A stretch of 64,000 nucleotides of DNA from Caballeronia fortuita (GCF_001544835.2 NZ_FCNX02000005.1:1-64000); one strand, 5' to 3'. Counted from the first letter of the stretch, positions 17,192-27,945 are shown. Program-made: numbers and translations. Notes: generated by a model from the letters alone, not told the origin.

Positions 17192-18118
17192 TCAAGCCGC
17201 TTCGCGAAGCTGCGCGGCGATCTGCGCCTCGTCGAGCTGCGGCGCGAACATCTCGATCAACCGGTACGCATACGCCCGCAGGAACGCGCCCTTTCGCAGG
17301 CCGACGCGCGTGGTGCTCGCTTCGAACAGATGCTGCGTATCGAGCGCGACGAGCTCGGTATCGCGTTTCGCGTCGTACGCCATCGCCGCGACGATGCCGA
17401 TGCCCATGCCCAGTTCCACATACGTCTTGATGACGTCGGCGTCGATTGCAGTCAGCACGATGTCGGGAATCGCGCCCGCGCTCGCAAACGCCTGATCGAC
17501 GTGCGAGCGGCCTGTAAAGTCGTTGTCATACGTGACGATCGGATATTCGGCGATCTGCTCCAGCGTGATGTTCTCGCGGCCGACGAGCGGATGATCCTTC
17601 GGCACGACGACCGTGTGATGCCACGAATAGCATGGAAACGTGACGATGTCCGGATAACGGTCGAGCGCTTCGGTCGAAATGCCGATATCCGCTTCGCCGT
17701 TGATGATCATCTGCGCGATCTGCTGCGGGCTGCCCTGGCGCAGCGCGAGATGCACCTTCGGATACACCTCGGTGAACCGGCGAATGACCTTCGGCAGCGC
17801 GTAACGGGCCTGCGTGTGCGTCGTCGCGACGACGAGATGGCCGTTGTCCTGATCCGCGAACTGGCGCGCGACGCGTCGCAGATTCTCCGCATCGAGCAAC
17901 ATCCGCTCGATCAGCTGATGCACTTCCTTGCCCGGCTCCGTGAGTCCCGTCAGACGCTTGCCGCGGCGTATGAAGATATCGACGCCGAGCTCGTCCTCGA
18001 GATCCTTGATCTGCTTCGACACGCCCGACTGCGACGTGTAGAGCACATTGGCGACCTCAGTCAGATTCATGTTCTGACGCACGGCTTCGCGCACGAAGCG
18101 CAGTTGCTGGAAGTTCAT
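17192..18118 (-). CDS. cysB: CysB-family LysR regulator of sulfur assimilation
   Basis: This encodes 308 residues. It begins MNFQQLRFVREAVRQNMNLTEVA, the N-terminus of CysB/Cbl regulators, with helix-turn-helix YTSQSGVSKQIKDLEDELG. In the effector domain TTHTQARYALP and the later FTGRSHVD are the sulfate/acetylserine-binding positions of CysB. CysB activates sulfate uptake and cysteine synthesis genes when N-acetylserine accumulates. It is the last gene after sbp-cysT-cysW-cysA on the same strand, 24 bases from cysA, which supports CysB over an organosulfur paralogue. Confidence 0.9.
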   Translation of the reverse strand: MNFQQLRFVREAVRQNMNLTEVANVLYTSQSGVSKQIKDLEDELGVDIFIRRGKRLTGLTEPGKEVHQLIERMLLDAENLRRVARQFADQDNGHLVVATTHTQARYALPKVIRRFTEVYPKVHLALRQGSPQQIAQMIINGEADIGISTEALDRYPDIVTFPCYSWHHTVVVPKDHPLVGRENITLEQIAEYPIVTYDNDFTGRSHVDQAFASAGAIPDIVLTAIDADVIKTYVELGMGIGIVAAMAYDAKRDTELVALDTQHLFEASTTRVGLRKGAFLRAYAYRLIEMFAPQLDEAQIAAQLREAA

Positions 18119-18142
18119 TTCATCCTCTCTGTTCTTATGGTG

Positions 18143-19219
18143 TCATTGCGCGGGAAAGACGCGCAGCGCGCGCGGCACGGCCGTCACGCCATCGCCGACA
18201 TCGAGCCTGAGCGCGCGCCACGCCTCGCGATCCAGTTCCGCCTCGATCACGCCGCCCGCGCGGCCTTCGAGTTCCACACGCACCGAGCCGCCGAGCGTCA
18301 CGACGCGCCGCACATCGACCACGATGCCGTCGCGATGCGTGCCATCGGCGGCATTGGCGGCATTCGCGGGATAGAGCGCTAGATCGTGCGGCCGCACATA
18401 CGCAAGCGCGCGACCGCTGAAATGCGCCTCTGCCGCGATCGGGCTCGTGGCGCCATCGGCGATAAAGCCGTTCGCGTTCACTTCGCCCTGCAGCCGGTTC
18501 GCCGCGCCGAGAAACTCGTAGACGAACGACGTCTGCGGATGATCGTACACGTCCTGCGGGCTGCCGACCTGCTCCACGCGCCCATGATTCATCACGACGA
18601 TGCGATCGGCCACTTCGAGCGCCTCTTCCTGGTCATGCGTGACGAAGAGTGTCGAGATATGCAGGTCGTCGTGCAGGCGGCGCAGCCAGCTACGCAGTTC
18701 CTTGCGCACCTTGGCATCGAGCGCGCCGAACGGCTCGTCGAGCAGCAGCACTTTCGGTTCGACAGCAAGCGCGCGCGCAAGCGCAATGCGCTGCCGCTGC
18801 CCGCCCGAAAGCTCCGACGGAAAACGCTCCGCGAGCCAATCAAGTTGGACGAGCTTCAGCAGCTCATGCACCTTCTCGCGGATTTTCGCTTCGCTCGGGC
18901 GTTCGCGGCGCGGCTTCACGCGCAGGCCGAACGCCACGTTCTCGAACACCGTCATGTGCCGGAACAGCGCGTAATGCTGGAACACGAAGCCGACTTGCCG
19001 CTCGCGCGCGCCGACTTCCGCGACGTCTTCGCCATGCAGCACGACTTGCCCCGCGTCGGCGAATTCGAGGCCCGCGATCACGCGCAGGAGCGTGGTCTTG
19101 CCGCAGCCCGACGGCCCGAGCAGCGCGACGAGCTCGCCCGCGGGAAAGTCGAGCGAGACGTTGTCGAGCGCGGTGAAATCGCCGAAGCGCTTTTGCAGAT
19201 TGCGAACGATGATGCTCAT
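18143..19219 (-). CDS. cysA: Sulfate/thiosulfate ABC transporter ATP-binding protein CysA
   Basis: This encodes 358 residues. Walker [10 protein letters not shown] lies at 35-43, Q-loop in VFQHYALF, signature [15 protein letters not shown], Walker [12 protein letters not shown], and the switch His in [12 protein letters not shown]-terminal TOBE-type domain follows about residue 240. It energises sulfate/thiosulfate import at the inner membrane together with CysT and CysW. It lies 15 bases after cysW in the same operon. Length and order match the family. Confidence 0.95.
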   Translation of the reverse strand: MSIIVRNLQKRFGDFTALDNVSLDFPAGELVALLGPSGCGKTTLLRVIAGLEFADAGQVVLHGEDVAEVGARERQVGFVFQHYALFRHMTVFENVAFGLRVKPRRERPSEAKIREKVHELLKLVQLDWLAERFPSELSGGQRQRIALARALAVEPKVLLLDEPFGALDAKVRKELRSWLRRLHDDLHISTLFVTHDQEEALEVADRIVVMNHGRVEQVGSPQDVYDHPQTSFVYEFLGAANRLQGEVNANGFIADGATSPIAAEAHFSGRALAYVRPHDLALYPANAANAADGTHRDGIVVDVRRVVTLGGSVRVELEGRAGGVIEAELDREAWRALRLDVGDGVTAVPRALRVFPAQ

Positions 19220-19234
19220 GTTTGTGTCGGCCTC

Positions 19235-20131
19235 TTAATTCTGTGCGGTAGCTTTGGCAACGGTCAGCGCCTGCGTCATGCGCCGCTCCGCGAGGAGCTT
19301 CAGCGCAAGCGTGACGAGCGCGAGCAGCGCGAGCAGCGACGCCACCGCGAACGCAGCCGAAAAGTTGTATTCGTTGTAGAGAATCTCGACGTGCAGCGGC
19401 ATCGTGTCGGTCTGTCCGCGGATATGTCCCGATACCACCGATACCGCACCGAACTCGCCCATCGCGCGCGCGTTGCAAAGGATCACGCCGTAGAGCAGGC
19501 CCCACTTCACGTTGGGCAGCGTCACGCGCCGGAAGATCTGCCAGCCCGATGCGCCAAGCACGTGCGCCGCTTCCTCTTCGTCGTTGCCTTGCGCCTGCAT
19601 CAGCGGAATCAGTTCGCGCGCGACGAACGGAAACGTGACGAAGATCGTCGCGAGCACGATGCCCGGCACCGCGAAAATGATCTGCACGTCGTGCGCGGCG
19701 AGCCACGGTCCGAACCAGCCTTGCGCGCCGAACATCAGCACATAGACGAGACCGGAAATGACCGGCGAGACCGAGAACGGCAAGTCGATGAGCGTCGTCA
19801 GAAGCGCCTTGCCGCGAAACTCGAACTTGGCGATTGCCCACGACGCGGCCAGCCCGAAGACCACGTTCAGCGGCACGGCAATCGCGGCGGTGATGAGCGT
19901 GAGCTTGATGGCGGACCACGCGTCCGGGTCCTTGAGCGACTCGAAGTAATAGTCGACGCCTTTCGCGAACGCCTGCACGAACACGGCGACGAGCGGCACG
20001 ACGAGAAAGAACGCCAGAAACGCGAGCGCGATGCCAGTCAGCAGCCAGCGCACGGCGCGCGGCTCGGTGACGGGATTGAGACCGTGCGCGTCGCGCGGTG
20101 TCGTCGTCTGCAATGGAAGCACCTTGCTCAT
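19235..20131 (-). CDS. cysW: Sulfate ABC transporter permease CysW
   Basis: This encodes 298 residues with six transmembrane segments and the EAA loop [22 protein letters not shown], which contacts CysA. GPW near the periplasmic loop and [21 protein letters not shown] are typical of CysW. Its ATG overlaps the cysT stop by four bases (ATGA), so translation is probably coupled. It forms the membrane channel with CysT. Confidence 0.94.
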   Translation of the reverse strand: MSKVLPLQTTTPRDAHGLNPVTEPRAVRWLLTGIALAFLAFFLVVPLVAVFVQAFAKGVDYYFESLKDPDAWSAIKLTLITAAIAVPLNVVFGLAASWAIAKFEFRGKALLTTLIDLPFSVSPVISGLVYVLMFGAQGWFGPWLAAHDVQIIFAVPGIVLATIFVTFPFVARELIPLMQAQGNDEEEAAHVLGASGWQIFRRVTLPNVKWGLLYGVILCNARAMGEFGAVSVVSGHIRGQTDTMPLHVEILYNEYNFSAAFAVASLLALLALVTLALKLLAERRMTQALTVAKATAQN

Positions 20132-21012
20132 GCCGTTTCTCCCGCCGCCAGCGAGACGTTGACCGGCACCGCGCCCGTCTTGCTCGTGCGGCGCTGCAAC
20201 CACCATTGCAACGTGTTGATCAACAGAAGCATCAGGAACGACACGCACAGCATCACGACGGCGAGCGCGGTCGCGCCGGCGTAGTCGTATTGTTCGAGCT
20301 TCGTGATGATGAGCAGCGACGTGATTTCGGATTTCATCGGCACATTGCCCGCGATGAAAATCACCGAGCCGTATTCGCCGAGCGCACGCGCGAACGCGAG
20401 CGCGAAGCCCGTCAGCAGCGCCGGAAAGAGCGACGGCAGCACGACGCGGCGAAACGTGAGCCAGCGCGTAGCGCCCAGGCACGCGGCCGCTTCTTCCTGC
20501 TCGCGCTCGAAGTCTTCGAGCACCGGCTGCACCGTGCGCACGACGAACGGCAAGCCGATGAACGTCAGCGCGACGAGCACGCCGAGCGGCGTGAACGCGA
20601 CCTTGATGCCGAGCGGAGCGAGATATTGCCCGATCCATCCGTTGCCCGCATAGACGGCGGCAAGCGAGATGCCGGCCACCGAGGTCGGCAGCGCGAACGG
20701 CAGATCGACGATCGCATCGACGATGCGCTTGAACGGGAACGTGTAGCGCACGAGCACCCACGCGACGAGAAAGCCGAACACCGCGTTGATGAGCGCGCCG
20801 CCGAGCGCCGCGCTGAACGTCAGCCGATACGACGCGAGCACGCGCGGCGACGTGACCGCGCGCACGAACTGCGCCCAGTCGAGCGTCGCCGTTTTTGCGA
20901 AGGTCGCGGCAAGCGGAATCAGCACCACGAGGCTCAGATAAGCCACCGTGATGCCGAGCGTCAGGCCGAACCCGGGCAGCGCGCTCGGTTTCCTGAATGT
21001 GAGAGTCGTCAT
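20128..21012 (-). CDS. cysT: Sulfate ABC transporter permease CysT
   Basis: This encodes 294 residues and opens [21 protein letters not shown], typical of CysT/CysU. Six transmembrane segments and an EAA loop [21 protein letters not shown] follow, with [16 protein letters not shown] near the end. It pairs with CysW as the channel. It lies 101 bases after sbp and overlaps cysW by four bases. Confidence 0.94.
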   Translation of the reverse strand: MTTLTFRKPSALPGFGLTLGITVAYLSLVVLIPLAATFAKTATLDWAQFVRAVTSPRVLASYRLTFSAALGGALINAVFGFLVAWVLVRYTFPFKRIVDAIVDLPFALPTSVAGISLAAVYAGNGWIGQYLAPLGIKVAFTPLGVLVALTFIGLPFVVRTVQPVLEDFEREQEEAAACLGATRWLTFRRVVLPSLFPALLTGFALAFARALGEYGSVIFIAGNVPMKSEITSLLIITKLEQYDYAGATALAVVMLCVSFLMLLLINTLQWWLQRRTSKTGAVPVNVSLAAGETA

Positions 21013-21113
21013 CCTAGAGTCATCCTTGAGTCATCCTGTTTGCGCGCGGGGTGGCGCGCGTTGCTGCTTCGGCGCGCGGCGTCTTGAACGCGCCGCGTCG
21101 CCGGCCGACACGC

Positions 21114-22136
21114 CTATTGCGGCTGATAGATCGAATCGAATACGCCGCCATCGGCGAAGTGCGTCTTCTGCGCTTTCGTCCAGCCGCCGAACGTATCGTC
21201 GATGGTATAGAGCTTCAGCTTCGGGAACTGCTTCGTGAGCTCGGCGGGCACCTTGTCCGAGCGCGGCCGATAGAAGTTGCGCGCGGCGATCTGCTGCCCT
21301 TCGTCGCTGTACAGGTACTTCAGATACGCCTCGGCGAGCTTGCGCGTGCCGTGCTTGTCGACGACCTTGTCGACCACCGCGACCGGCGGCTCGGCCAGAA
21401 TGCTCACCGACGGCACCACGATCTCGAACTTGTCCGGACCGAACTCCTTCAGCGACAGGAACGCCTCGTTTTCCCACGCGATCAGCACGTCGCCCTGGCC
21501 GCGCTGCACGAAGCTCGTCGTCGCGCCGCGCGCGCCGGAATCGAGCACGCCGGCATTCTTGTAGAGCTTCGTCACGAAATCCTTCGCGGTCTGCTCGTTG
21601 CCGCCCGGCTTGTGCTGCGCATACGCCCACGCCGCAAGATAGTTCCAGCGCGCGCCGCCCGAAGTCTTCGGATTCGGCGTGACGATCGACACGCCCGGCT
21701 TCGCCAGATCGTCCCAGTCCTTGATGTGCTTCGGATTGCCCTTTCGCACGAGAAACACGATCGTCGACGTGTACGGTGATGCGTTGTCCGGCAAGCGCTT
21801 CTGCCAGTCCGCGCCGACGAGCCCCTTGCCCGCGAGCGCGTCGATATCGTAAGCAAGCGCGAGCGTGACGACGTCGGCCTGGAGTCCATCGATGACCGCG
21901 CGCGCCTGACCGCCCGAGCCGCCGTGTGACTGCTTGAAGGTCACGGATTCGCCGGTGTCGGCCTTCCACTTTTTCGCGAACGCCTGATTGAAGTCCTGAT
22001 ACAGCTCGCGCGTCGGATCGTACGAAACGTTCAGGAACGACGTGTCGGCGTGCGTCGGCGCCGTCATGATCAGCCCCGCAGCGCCCAATGCAGCCGCCGC
22101 GAAAAGCCGTCGTAATCCCGTGTTGATGCTATGCAT
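21114..22136 (-). CDS. sbp: Periplasmic sulfate-binding protein
   Basis: This encodes 340 residues. The signal peptide is cleaved near THA/DTS at about residue 30. The family signatures are all present: [12 protein letters not shown] near the start of the mature protein, [14 protein letters not shown] in the sulfate-binding loop, and [17 protein letters not shown]. It delivers sulfate or thiosulfate to CysTWA. It is the first gene of the sbp-cysT-cysW-cysA-cysB set; the 258 bases between its start and lexA hold both promoters. CysB control is expected by family but no site was verified. Confidence 0.94.
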   Translation of the reverse strand: MHSINTGLRRLFAAAALGAAGLIMTAPTHADTSFLNVSYDPTRELYQDFNQAFAKKWKADTGESVTFKQSHGGSGGQARAVIDGLQADVVTLALAYDIDALAGKGLVGADWQKRLPDNASPYTSTIVFLVRKGNPKHIKDWDDLAKPGVSIVTPNPKTSGGARWNYLAAWAYAQHKPGGNEQTAKDFVTKLYKNAGVLDSGARGATTSFVQRGQGDVLIAWENEAFLSLKEFGPDKFEIVVPSVSILAEPPVAVVDKVVDKHGTRKLAEAYLKYLYSDEGQQIAARNFYRPRSDKVPAELTKQFPKLKLYTIDDTFGGWTKAQKTHFADGGVFDSIYQPQ

Positions 22137-22336
22137 TCCCCGTTCTCCGTCTTATCGAATTGACGGAATCAGTCTATCGAGGCGCCTATATGATTAGAAA
22201 TAATCGTTCCTCACTTTTTTATACGAAAAACTGCTAAGAACGTTATTCCTGAGCGGAAAAAGGCCGCACGGGCATCGAACGCCTGCGCCAAGGCCCCACG
22301 CGGACGAACTTAAAGTAAAGCTTGAAAAGCGCGGAA

Positions 22337-22356
22337 TACTGTATAAAAATACAGTT
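22337..22356 (+). promoter_or_regulatory. LexA (SOS) box 1
   Basis: TACTGTATAAAAATACAGTT matches the E. coli-type SOS consensus CTGT-N8-ACAG with full palindromic ends, 38 bases before the chosen lexA start. Confidence 0.93.
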
Positions 22357-22376
22357 ACCTGTCCATTCATACAGTG
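22357..22376 (+). promoter_or_regulatory. LexA (SOS) box 2, adjacent to box 1
   Basis: CTGT-N8-ACAG again (core 22359-22374), spaced exactly 20 bases from box 1 on the same face of the helix. Two tandem boxes in front of lexA indicate autoregulation with cooperative binding, as in E. coli. Confidence 0.88.
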
Positions 22377-22394
22377 CACCGGGGGCCCGAGCCA

Positions 22395-23072
22395 GTGACC
22401 AAGACAACGAAACTTACCGCGCGGCAGCAGCAGGTGTTCGAGCTTATCCAGCGCGCGATCGAACGCACCGGCTTTCCGCCGACGCGCGCCGAAATCGCCG
22501 CGGAACTCGGCTTCAGTTCGGCCAATTCCGCCGAGGAACACCTTCGGGCGCTGGCGCGCAAGGGTGTGATCGAACTGGCAGCGGGTTCGTCGCGCGGCAT
22601 CCGGCTGCTCGGCGATGCATCGCGCATCGATCGATCGGAGGAACTGCCGCATCAGTTCACGCTGCCGCATCAAAGCATCATGCAACTGTCGCTGCCGCTC
22701 GTTGGCCGCGTCGCGGCGGGCAGTCCCATACTTGCGCAAGAGCACATCTCGCAGCACTACGCATGCGATCCCGCGCTCTTTTCCAGCAAGCCGGACTATC
22801 TGTTGAAGGTGCGCGGCCTGTCCATGCGCGATGCCGGCATTCTCGACGGCGATCTGCTCGCCGTGCAAAAGCGCACCGAAGCGAAAGACGGACAGATCGT
22901 GGTCGCGCGTCTGGGCGACGACGTCACGGTCAAACGCTGGAAACGCCGGTCGGACGGCGTGGAACTCATCGCCGAGAATCCGGATTACGAGAACATCTTC
23001 GTGCGCTCGGGCAGCAGCGATTTCGCGCTGGAAGGCATCGCAGTCGGATTGATCCGCTCGGGCGAGTTCTGA
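22395..23072 (+). CDS. lexA: LexA repressor/autopeptidase
   Basis: This encodes 225 residues from a GTG at 22395. The N-terminal winged helix contains [18 protein letters not shown], and the autocleavage bond is Ala108-Gly109 in RVAAGSP. Ser143 in GLSM and Lys180 in VTVKRW are the catalytic dyad. LexA represses DNA-damage genes and is cut when RecA filaments form. The start at 22395 (TKLTARQQQ) matches relatives; a GTG at 22374 lies inside the second SOS box and is unlikely. Confidence 0.96.
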   Translation: MTKTTKLTARQQQVFELIQRAIERTGFPPTRAEIAAELGFSSANSAEEHLRALARKGVIELAAGSSRGIRLLGDASRIDRSEELPHQFTLPHQSIMQLSLPLVGRVAAGSPILAQEHISQHYACDPALFSSKPDYLLKVRGLSMRDAGILDGDLLAVQKRTEAKDGQIVVARLGDDVTVKRWKRRSDGVELIAENPDYENIFVRSGSSDFALEGIAVGLIRSGEF

Positions 23073-23236
23073 GTTTCGAACCGTTCCTTTGGCAACGGGA
23101 CAGGAAATGTCTCATTGACAACGCAAGATAGCCTCACCAACCGCTTTTGACGCCAGTCCGGCGTCTCAAACATTACAAGCATGTCGGCCGCCGTCCGCGG
23201 TGAGCCGCGGTGCGTCCTATCGTCTGGAGAGTCATC

Positions 23237-23563
23237 ATGGAACGTTTTGCCCGTCTGCTGCCCTTCCGTCAATTCGGCCGCCTGCGCCATCTGCGCACGC
23301 TGATCGCGTGCGGCATGCCGCGCGCCGAAACCACGCCCGATCTCTTTAACGAAATGCCCGCGCTGCCGTCGCGTCAGCCCGCGTTTGCGCGCGTTTCGCT
23401 CAACAACGCCGTGCACGCGGAGCCGGAACAGCGCGCGCCGGTGCGCGTGTATCGCGGACAATCGCGCGTGATTCTGGTCGGCAAGATCGATGAAGTGTCG
23501 CGCATGATCGACCGTTGCATCGCCGAGGAGAATGCCGGGCTCGCGGGCGGAATCCTTGCCTGA
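23237..23563 (+). CDS. Hypothetical protein, 108 aa
   Basis: Small soluble protein starting MERFARLLPFRQFGRLRHLR, with a basic N-terminal half and the phrase YRGQSRVILVGKIDEVSRMIDRC... toward the C-terminus; that stretch looks like a short beta-alpha unit. No signal peptide and no family recognised. It is 164 bases after lexA, and no SOS box precedes it, so it is not an evident SOS gene. The GGAGA ribosome site favours 23237. Confidence 0.65.
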   Translation: MERFARLLPFRQFGRLRHLRTLIACGMPRAETTPDLFNEMPALPSRQPAFARVSLNNAVHAEPEQRAPVRVYRGQSRVILVGKIDEVSRMIDRCIAEENAGLAGGILA

Positions 23564-23662
23564 CACGAGCGAACTACATGCGGAACGTGAATTCGCGGGA
23601 TATAAGCGGCGTGCGCGCGGTCAATTCCTTAGTCACGTTCTGCACGAAGGCTTGGCCGTCGC

Positions 23663-24262
23663 ATGATCCGTACTAGCCGCACTACCCGCATTACCCGCGC
23701 TGTCGTTGCCGCGCTCGTCGTCCTGGTTCTGCTTGCGGCGCTCGGATTCATTTATGCGTCGCCTTACATCGCGCTCGATCGCGTAAAGCGTGCCGCCGAT
23801 GCGCGCGATGCGCAGACAGTCAACCAGTACGTCGATTTTCCCGCGCTGCGTGCAAGTCTCAAGGAACAGATCGCGGCACTGCTCACGCGCCGCGTCGATA
23901 TTCAGAAAAGCGGCAATCCGCTCGCGATCATCGGCGCGATGATCGGCGCGGCGCTCGTCGGTCCGCTGGTGGACTCGTATGCGACACCGGACGGCGTCGC
24001 GGCCATTCTGAACGGCATCCCGCCGCGCGGCGAGCCGGGCGAACGTCCGCCGCCGCAGGCTGGCGACGCCGCGCCCGCTTCCAGCGTCATGGCAGGACCG
24101 CCGCCGCCTAAGGAACCGCCGCAGACCACGGCGGGTTATCGCAGTCTCAACACGTTCGTCGTCACGTATCGGCACGGCGCCGGCGATGCGCGTTACTCCG
24201 CGATCTTTCACCGCGACGGGCTCGTGTCGTGGAAGCTCGTCGCGGTCGATCTCAACGGCTGA
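23663..24262 (+). CDS. DUF2939 membrane-anchored protein
   Basis: This encodes 199 residues. One N-terminal membrane segment (about residues 13-33) is followed by SPYIALDRVKRAADARDAQTVNQYVDFPALRASLKEQI, the DUF2939 signature seen in many proteobacteria. A Pro-rich stretch lies around residues 120-155 and the C-terminus is GLVSWKLVAVDL. It is probably inner-membrane anchored with a periplasmic domain. Function unknown. It is convergent with usp, 18 bases between stops. Confidence 0.85.
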   Translation: MIRTSRTTRITRAVVAALVVLVLLAALGFIYASPYIALDRVKRAADARDAQTVNQYVDFPALRASLKEQIAALLTRRVDIQKSGNPLAIIGAMIGAALVGPLVDSYATPDGVAAILNGIPPRGEPGERPPPQAGDAAPASSVMAGPPPPKEPPQTTAGYRSLNTFVVTYRHGAGDARYSAIFHRDGLVSWKLVAVDLNG

Positions 24263-24280
24263 CGCGCAAAGCGTCCGCGC

Positions 24281-24790
24281 TCAAGCGCCCGCTTCTGCCT
24301 TGACCGGCTTGGCCGCGTAAGCCGCTTCGTCCTCGGCTTCGGCGGATTCGCCCGCCTGACACACGGCAACCAGAATGCTGCACTTCACGCGGTCGAGCAG
24401 CGGCGTGTTGCCCGCGCCCATCCACCAGCGCGCAAGTCCGCTGCGGCAGCGATGCCCGACCACGACGAGATCGACCTGAAGGCTTTCGGCGAGCGCCGCG
24501 ATCTCGTCGATCGGATGGCCGAACGCGAAATGCCCCTGTGCCTGAAGTCCGCGCTCGCGCAGCCATTCGACGCCCTCTTGCAGGATGTCGCGCGCGGCCT
24601 CTTCGAAGCGTCCGCAGGCCATGTCGGTCAGCAGTCCGGCGCTCTGCGCGATGCTCGATCGCATGTCGACGACCGCGAGCACGTGCGTCTCCGCGTTCAG
24701 GTCGAGCGCGAGATTGGCGCCCTGACGCAGCGCCTTGCGACCCTCTCTGGAGCCGTCGTAGCACAGCAGGATTTTCCGGTAGCTTTCCAT
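24281..24790 (-). CDS. Universal stress protein family (UspA-like)
   Basis: This encodes 169 residues. The Usp fold starts YRKILLCYDGSREGRKAL, continues with ALDLNAETHVLAVVD, and has the nucleotide loop near VVVGHRCRSGLARWWMGAGNTPLLDRVKCSILVA, close to the G-2x-G-9x-G(S/T) ATP motif but slightly altered (GHRCRSG). A 20-residue Ala/Glu/Lys-rich tail follows. It is a cytoplasmic stress-response protein of unspecified role. GGAGG is seven bases before the ATG at 24790. Confidence 0.87.
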   Translation of the reverse strand: MESYRKILLCYDGSREGRKALRQGANLALDLNAETHVLAVVDMRSSIAQSAGLLTDMACGRFEEAARDILQEGVEWLRERGLQAQGHFAFGHPIDEIAALAESLQVDLVVVGHRCRSGLARWWMGAGNTPLLDRVKCSILVAVCQAGESAEAEDEAAYAAKPVKAEAGA

Positions 24791-25105
24791 CTTGACCTCC
24801 CTGGCCGACTTGCCGATGAGCGCGACGTGCCCGCGGCGTGGTTTCATCATCGTGCGTCGCTTTCCGGTTGGCAACGCTGGAAAACGCCTAGCGGCGCGAA
24901 CACGTTAGCTCGCACCGTGCCAGAACCGTAAAAACACCGGCGGACAAGCCTCTGGCACTTTCGGCCGGAACCGGTTCGATGCCCGCCGCACAGATTTGAC
25001 ACGCTCGCGCCGCGTGCGGTTGCACGCCAGGCGCCGCCTTGGTGCAATGGATTACACTAGCCCGCTGACTTCTCCCCATGCGGTTTTCCCTTGCGGCACG
25101 AATGC
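24791..25105. other. Intergenic region between divergent usp and nodI
   Basis: 315 bases without a gene, holding the promoters of two divergent genes. A TTGACA hexamer lies at 24996-25001 on the plus strand, but no well-spaced -10 partner was found. No RNA gene or operator recognised. Confidence 0.4.
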
Positions 25106-26068
25106 ATGACTGATCGAACACAGCAACAAGACACTGCACGCGACGCCGATCGAAACGGCGCGCCCGCCATCGAGTTCAGCGAAGTAAGGAAGCACTACGG
25201 CGAGCGCACGGTCGTCGACGGACTATCGTTCGATGTGCGGCCCGGCGAATGCTTCGGACTGCTGGGACCGAACGGCGCGGGCAAGACGACGACGCTCAAG
25301 ATGCTGCTCGGCATCACGTCGCCCGACAGCGGCGCGATCCGTCTCGTCGGCGAACCGGTACCCGCGCGTGCCCGTTTCGCGCGCGAGCGCGTGGGCGTCG
25401 TGCCGCAGTTCGACAATCTCGATCCCGATTTCACCGTCCGCGAAAATCTCACCGTGTTCGGCCGTTACTTCGGTCTGACGGGCGCGCGCATGGATGCGCT
25501 CGTGCCGTCGCTGCTCGAATTCGCGCGTCTGGAAAACAAGGCCGATGCGCGTGTCGGCGAATTGTCGGGCGGCATGAAGCGGCGGCTTACGCTTGCGCGC
25601 GCGCTCGTCAACGATCCAGATGTGCTCGTGATGGACGAACCGACTACCGGACTCGACCCGCAGGCGCGACACCTGATCTGGGAGCGCCTGCGCTCGCTGC
25701 TTGCGCGCGGCAAGACGATCCTGCTGACGACGCACTTCATGGAAGAAGCCGAGCGTCTGTGCGATCGCCTGTGCGTGATCGAGGAAGGCCGCAAGATCGC
25801 CGAAGGACGGCCGCGCGATCTGATCGGGGAAGTGATCGGCTCGGACGTGATCGAAATCTACGGCCCCGATCCGCAAGCGCTCGCCGCCGAACTCGCGCCG
25901 CTCGTCGCGCGCATGGAAGTGAGCGGCGAGACGCTCTTTTGCTACGTCGACGATCCGCAGCCGGTGCATGCGCGCGTGAAGGGCCGCGCCGACGTGCGCT
26001 ATCTGCATCGTCCGGCGAATCTCGAAGATGTTTTCCTGCGTCTCACGGGACGTGAGATGGTGGACTGA
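25106..26068 (+). CDS. nodI: NodI-family ABC transporter ATP-binding protein
   Basis: This encodes 320 residues. Walker [15 protein letters not shown], signature [15 protein letters not shown], Walker [24 protein letters not shown] and the switch [15 protein letters not shown] are all in place. [25 protein letters not shown] is typical of the NodI/DrrA-type exporters. In rhizobia NodIJ exports lipochitooligosaccharides; in other Burkholderiaceae the same pair exports an unknown compound. No nod genes are nearby. The start at 25106 is the ATG of MTDRTQQQ. nodJ follows after four bases. Confidence 0.88.
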   Translation: MTDRTQQQDTARDADRNGAPAIEFSEVRKHYGERTVVDGLSFDVRPGECFGLLGPNGAGKTTTLKMLLGITSPDSGAIRLVGEPVPARARFARERVGVVPQFDNLDPDFTVRENLTVFGRYFGLTGARMDALVPSLLEFARLENKADARVGELSGGMKRRLTLARALVNDPDVLVMDEPTTGLDPQARHLIWERLRSLLARGKTILLTTHFMEEAERLCDRLCVIEEGRKIAEGRPRDLIGEVIGSDVIEIYGPDPQALAAELAPLVARMEVSGETLFCYVDDPQPVHARVKGRADVRYLHRPANLEDVFLRLTGREMVD

Positions 26069-26072
26069 AACA

Positions 26073-26918
26073 ATGGATACGCTCGAACGATCCCGCATCG
26101 ACAAGCAACGCGCAACGAAGCCCGAGGCCAGCGTCACGCCGCTGTCGAGCGCGCTGCCCGCGAACGCCACGCACTGGATGTCGGTGTGGCGGCGCAACTA
26201 TCTCGTCTGGAAGAAGCTCGCCATCGCGTCGATGATCGGCAATCTCGCCGATCCGATGATCTATCTCTTCGGGCTCGGCCTGGGTCTCGGGCTGATGGTC
26301 GGGCATGTCGACGGCGTGTCGTATATCGCGTTTCTCGCGGCGGGCACGGCGGCGTCGAGCGTGATGATGTCCGCGAGCTTCGAGTCGATGTATTCGGGGT
26401 TCTCGCGCATGCACGTGCAGCGCACGTGGGAAGCGATCATGCATACGCCGCTCACGCTCGGCGACATCGTGCTGGGCGAGATCGTCTGGGCCGCGAGCAA
26501 GTCGGTGCTGTCGGGCGTGGCGATCATGATCGTCGCGGGCGCGCTCGGTTATGCGAGCTTTCCGTCGATGCTCACCGCCTTGCCGGTCATCGTGCTGACG
26601 GGTCTTGCCTTCGCAAGCACGGCGATGGTCGTCACCGCGCTCGCGCCGAGCTACGACTTCTTCATGTTTTATCAGACGCTCGCGCTCACGCCGATGCTCC
26701 TGCTCTCCGGCGTGTTCTTTCCGATCGCGCAATTGCCCTCGATCGCGCAGCACGTCACGCAGGTTTTGCCGCTTTATCACGCGGTCGAACTGATCCGCCC
26801 GGCGATGCTCGGCCGTCCGTTCGACGCCTTCGTGCCGCACGTGCTCGTGCTGCTCGCCTATGCGGTCGTGTCGTTCTTTCTGTGCGCGTGGCTGTTCAGG
26901 CGACGCATGATGAAATGA
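26073..26918 (+). CDS. nodJ: NodJ-family ABC-2 permease
   Basis: This encodes 281 residues with six transmembrane segments and the ABC-2 motifs [27 protein letters not shown] and [12 protein letters not shown] before [16 protein letters not shown], as in NodJ/DrrB proteins. It is the membrane half of the NodI exporter in the inner membrane. The ATG is four bases after the nodI stop, so the pair is co-transcribed. A hairpin at 26921 ends the unit. Confidence 0.88.
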   Translation: MDTLERSRIDKQRATKPEASVTPLSSALPANATHWMSVWRRNYLVWKKLAIASMIGNLADPMIYLFGLGLGLGLMVGHVDGVSYIAFLAAGTAASSVMMSASFESMYSGFSRMHVQRTWEAIMHTPLTLGDIVLGEIVWAASKSVLSGVAIMIVAGALGYASFPSMLTALPVIVLTGLAFASTAMVVTALAPSYDFFMFYQTLALTPMLLLSGVFFPIAQLPSIAQHVTQVLPLYHAVELIRPAMLGRPFDAFVPHVLVLLAYAVVSFFLCAWLFRRRMMK

Positions 26919-26920
26919 GA

Positions 26921-26953
26921 AACGGCGATGGCGCGTGAAGCTCCATCGCCGTT
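26921..26953. terminator. Hairpin between convergent nodJ and gnd
   Basis: An 11-bp perfect stem (AACGGCGATGG and its complement at 26943-26953) with an 11-base loop lies exactly between the two convergent stops. The T tails are weak, but the position fits a shared terminator. Confidence 0.6.
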
Positions 26954-26958
26954 CAGCA

Positions 26959-27939
26959 CTACTTCGCCGGAAACTCGTGGTGGCCGCCGAAGCCGAAGCG
27001 CATCGCCGACAGCAAGCGTTCCGGGAACGCTTCGGCGTCGCGCGAGCGAAAACGCGTGTATAGCGCCGCCGACAGCACTTGCGCCGGCACCGCTTCCTCG
27101 ATCGCCGCTTCGATCGTCCAGCGCCCTTCGCCGCTATCCGCGACTTCGGCTGAGTAACGGTCCAGCGAGCCGTCGCCCGCGAGCGCGCCCGCGGTCAGAT
27201 CGAGCAGCCACGACGAAACCACGCTGCCGCGTCGCCACACTTCCGCGATATCGGCGAGATCGAGCGTATAGCGTTCGTTCTCCGGCAACTCCGTCGAATC
27301 CTTGCGCTCGAGCACGTGAAAGCCCTCGGCATACGCCTGCATCAAACCGTATTCGATGCCGTTGTGCACCATCTTCACGAAGTGCCCCGAACCGACCGGA
27401 CCGCAGTGCATGTAGCCGTTTTCGACGCGCGCATCGCGCCCTTCGCGGCCCGGCGTTGCGGGAATGTCGCCGCGCCCCGGCGCGAGCGTCGCGAGAATCG
27501 GATCGATGCGGCGCACGACCGGCTCATCGCCGCCGATCATCATGCAGTAGCCGCGCGTGAGCCCCCACACGCCGCCCGACGTGCCGACATCGACGTAATG
27601 GATGCCCTGCTCGCGCAACTGCGCCGCGCGCCGGATATCGTCCTTGTAGAAGCTGTTGCCGCCGTCGATGATCACGTCGTCCGCGCCGAGGATCTTGTGC
27701 AGATCGTTGAGCGTGTCCTCGGTGATTTTCCCCGCCGGCAGCATCAGCCAGACGACGCGCGGCGCGGCGAGTTTCGCGACGAGATCGCCGAGATCCTTCG
27801 CGCCCGTCGCGCCTTCGCTCGCGAGCGCCTCGGTCGCTTGCGGATTGTGGTCGTACACGACGCACGTATGCCCGCCGCGCATCAGACGCCGCCCGATGTT
27901 GCCGCCCATGCGCCCCAGTCCCACGATGCCGATCTGCAT
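26959..27939 (-). CDS. gnd: 6-phosphogluconate dehydrogenase, decarboxylating (short GntZ-type)
   Basis: This encodes 326 residues. The N-terminal dinucleotide fold [16 protein letters not shown] is followed by the substrate signature [21 protein letters not shown] and [21 protein letters not shown] (catalytic Lys and Asn-Gly). The length near 326 marks the shorter GntZ class, often NAD-preferring, rather than the 470-residue enzyme. It oxidises 6-phosphogluconate to ribulose 5-phosphate. It lies six bases downstream of transketolase, so the two pentose-phosphate genes form one operon. Confidence 0.92.
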   Translation of the reverse strand: MQIGIVGLGRMGGNIGRRLMRGGHTCVVYDHNPQATEALASEGATGAKDLGDLVAKLAAPRVVWLMLPAGKITEDTLNDLHKILGADDVIIDGGNSFYKDDIRRAAQLREQGIHYVDVGTSGGVWGLTRGYCMMIGGDEPVVRRIDPILATLAPGRGDIPATPGREGRDARVENGYMHCGPVGSGHFVKMVHNGIEYGLMQAYAEGFHVLERKDSTELPENERYTLDLADIAEVWRRGSVVSSWLLDLTAGALAGDGSLDRYSAEVADSGEGRWTIEAAIEEAVPAQVLSAALYTRFRSRDAEAFPERLLSAMRFGFGGHHEFPAK

Positions 27940-27945
27940 GATGAT

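Noticed and set aside
18386..20284. 632-codon plus-strand frame over cysA and cysW
   Set aside because: Antisense to two clear ABC transporter genes; composition is Arg/Glu/His heavy with no domain.
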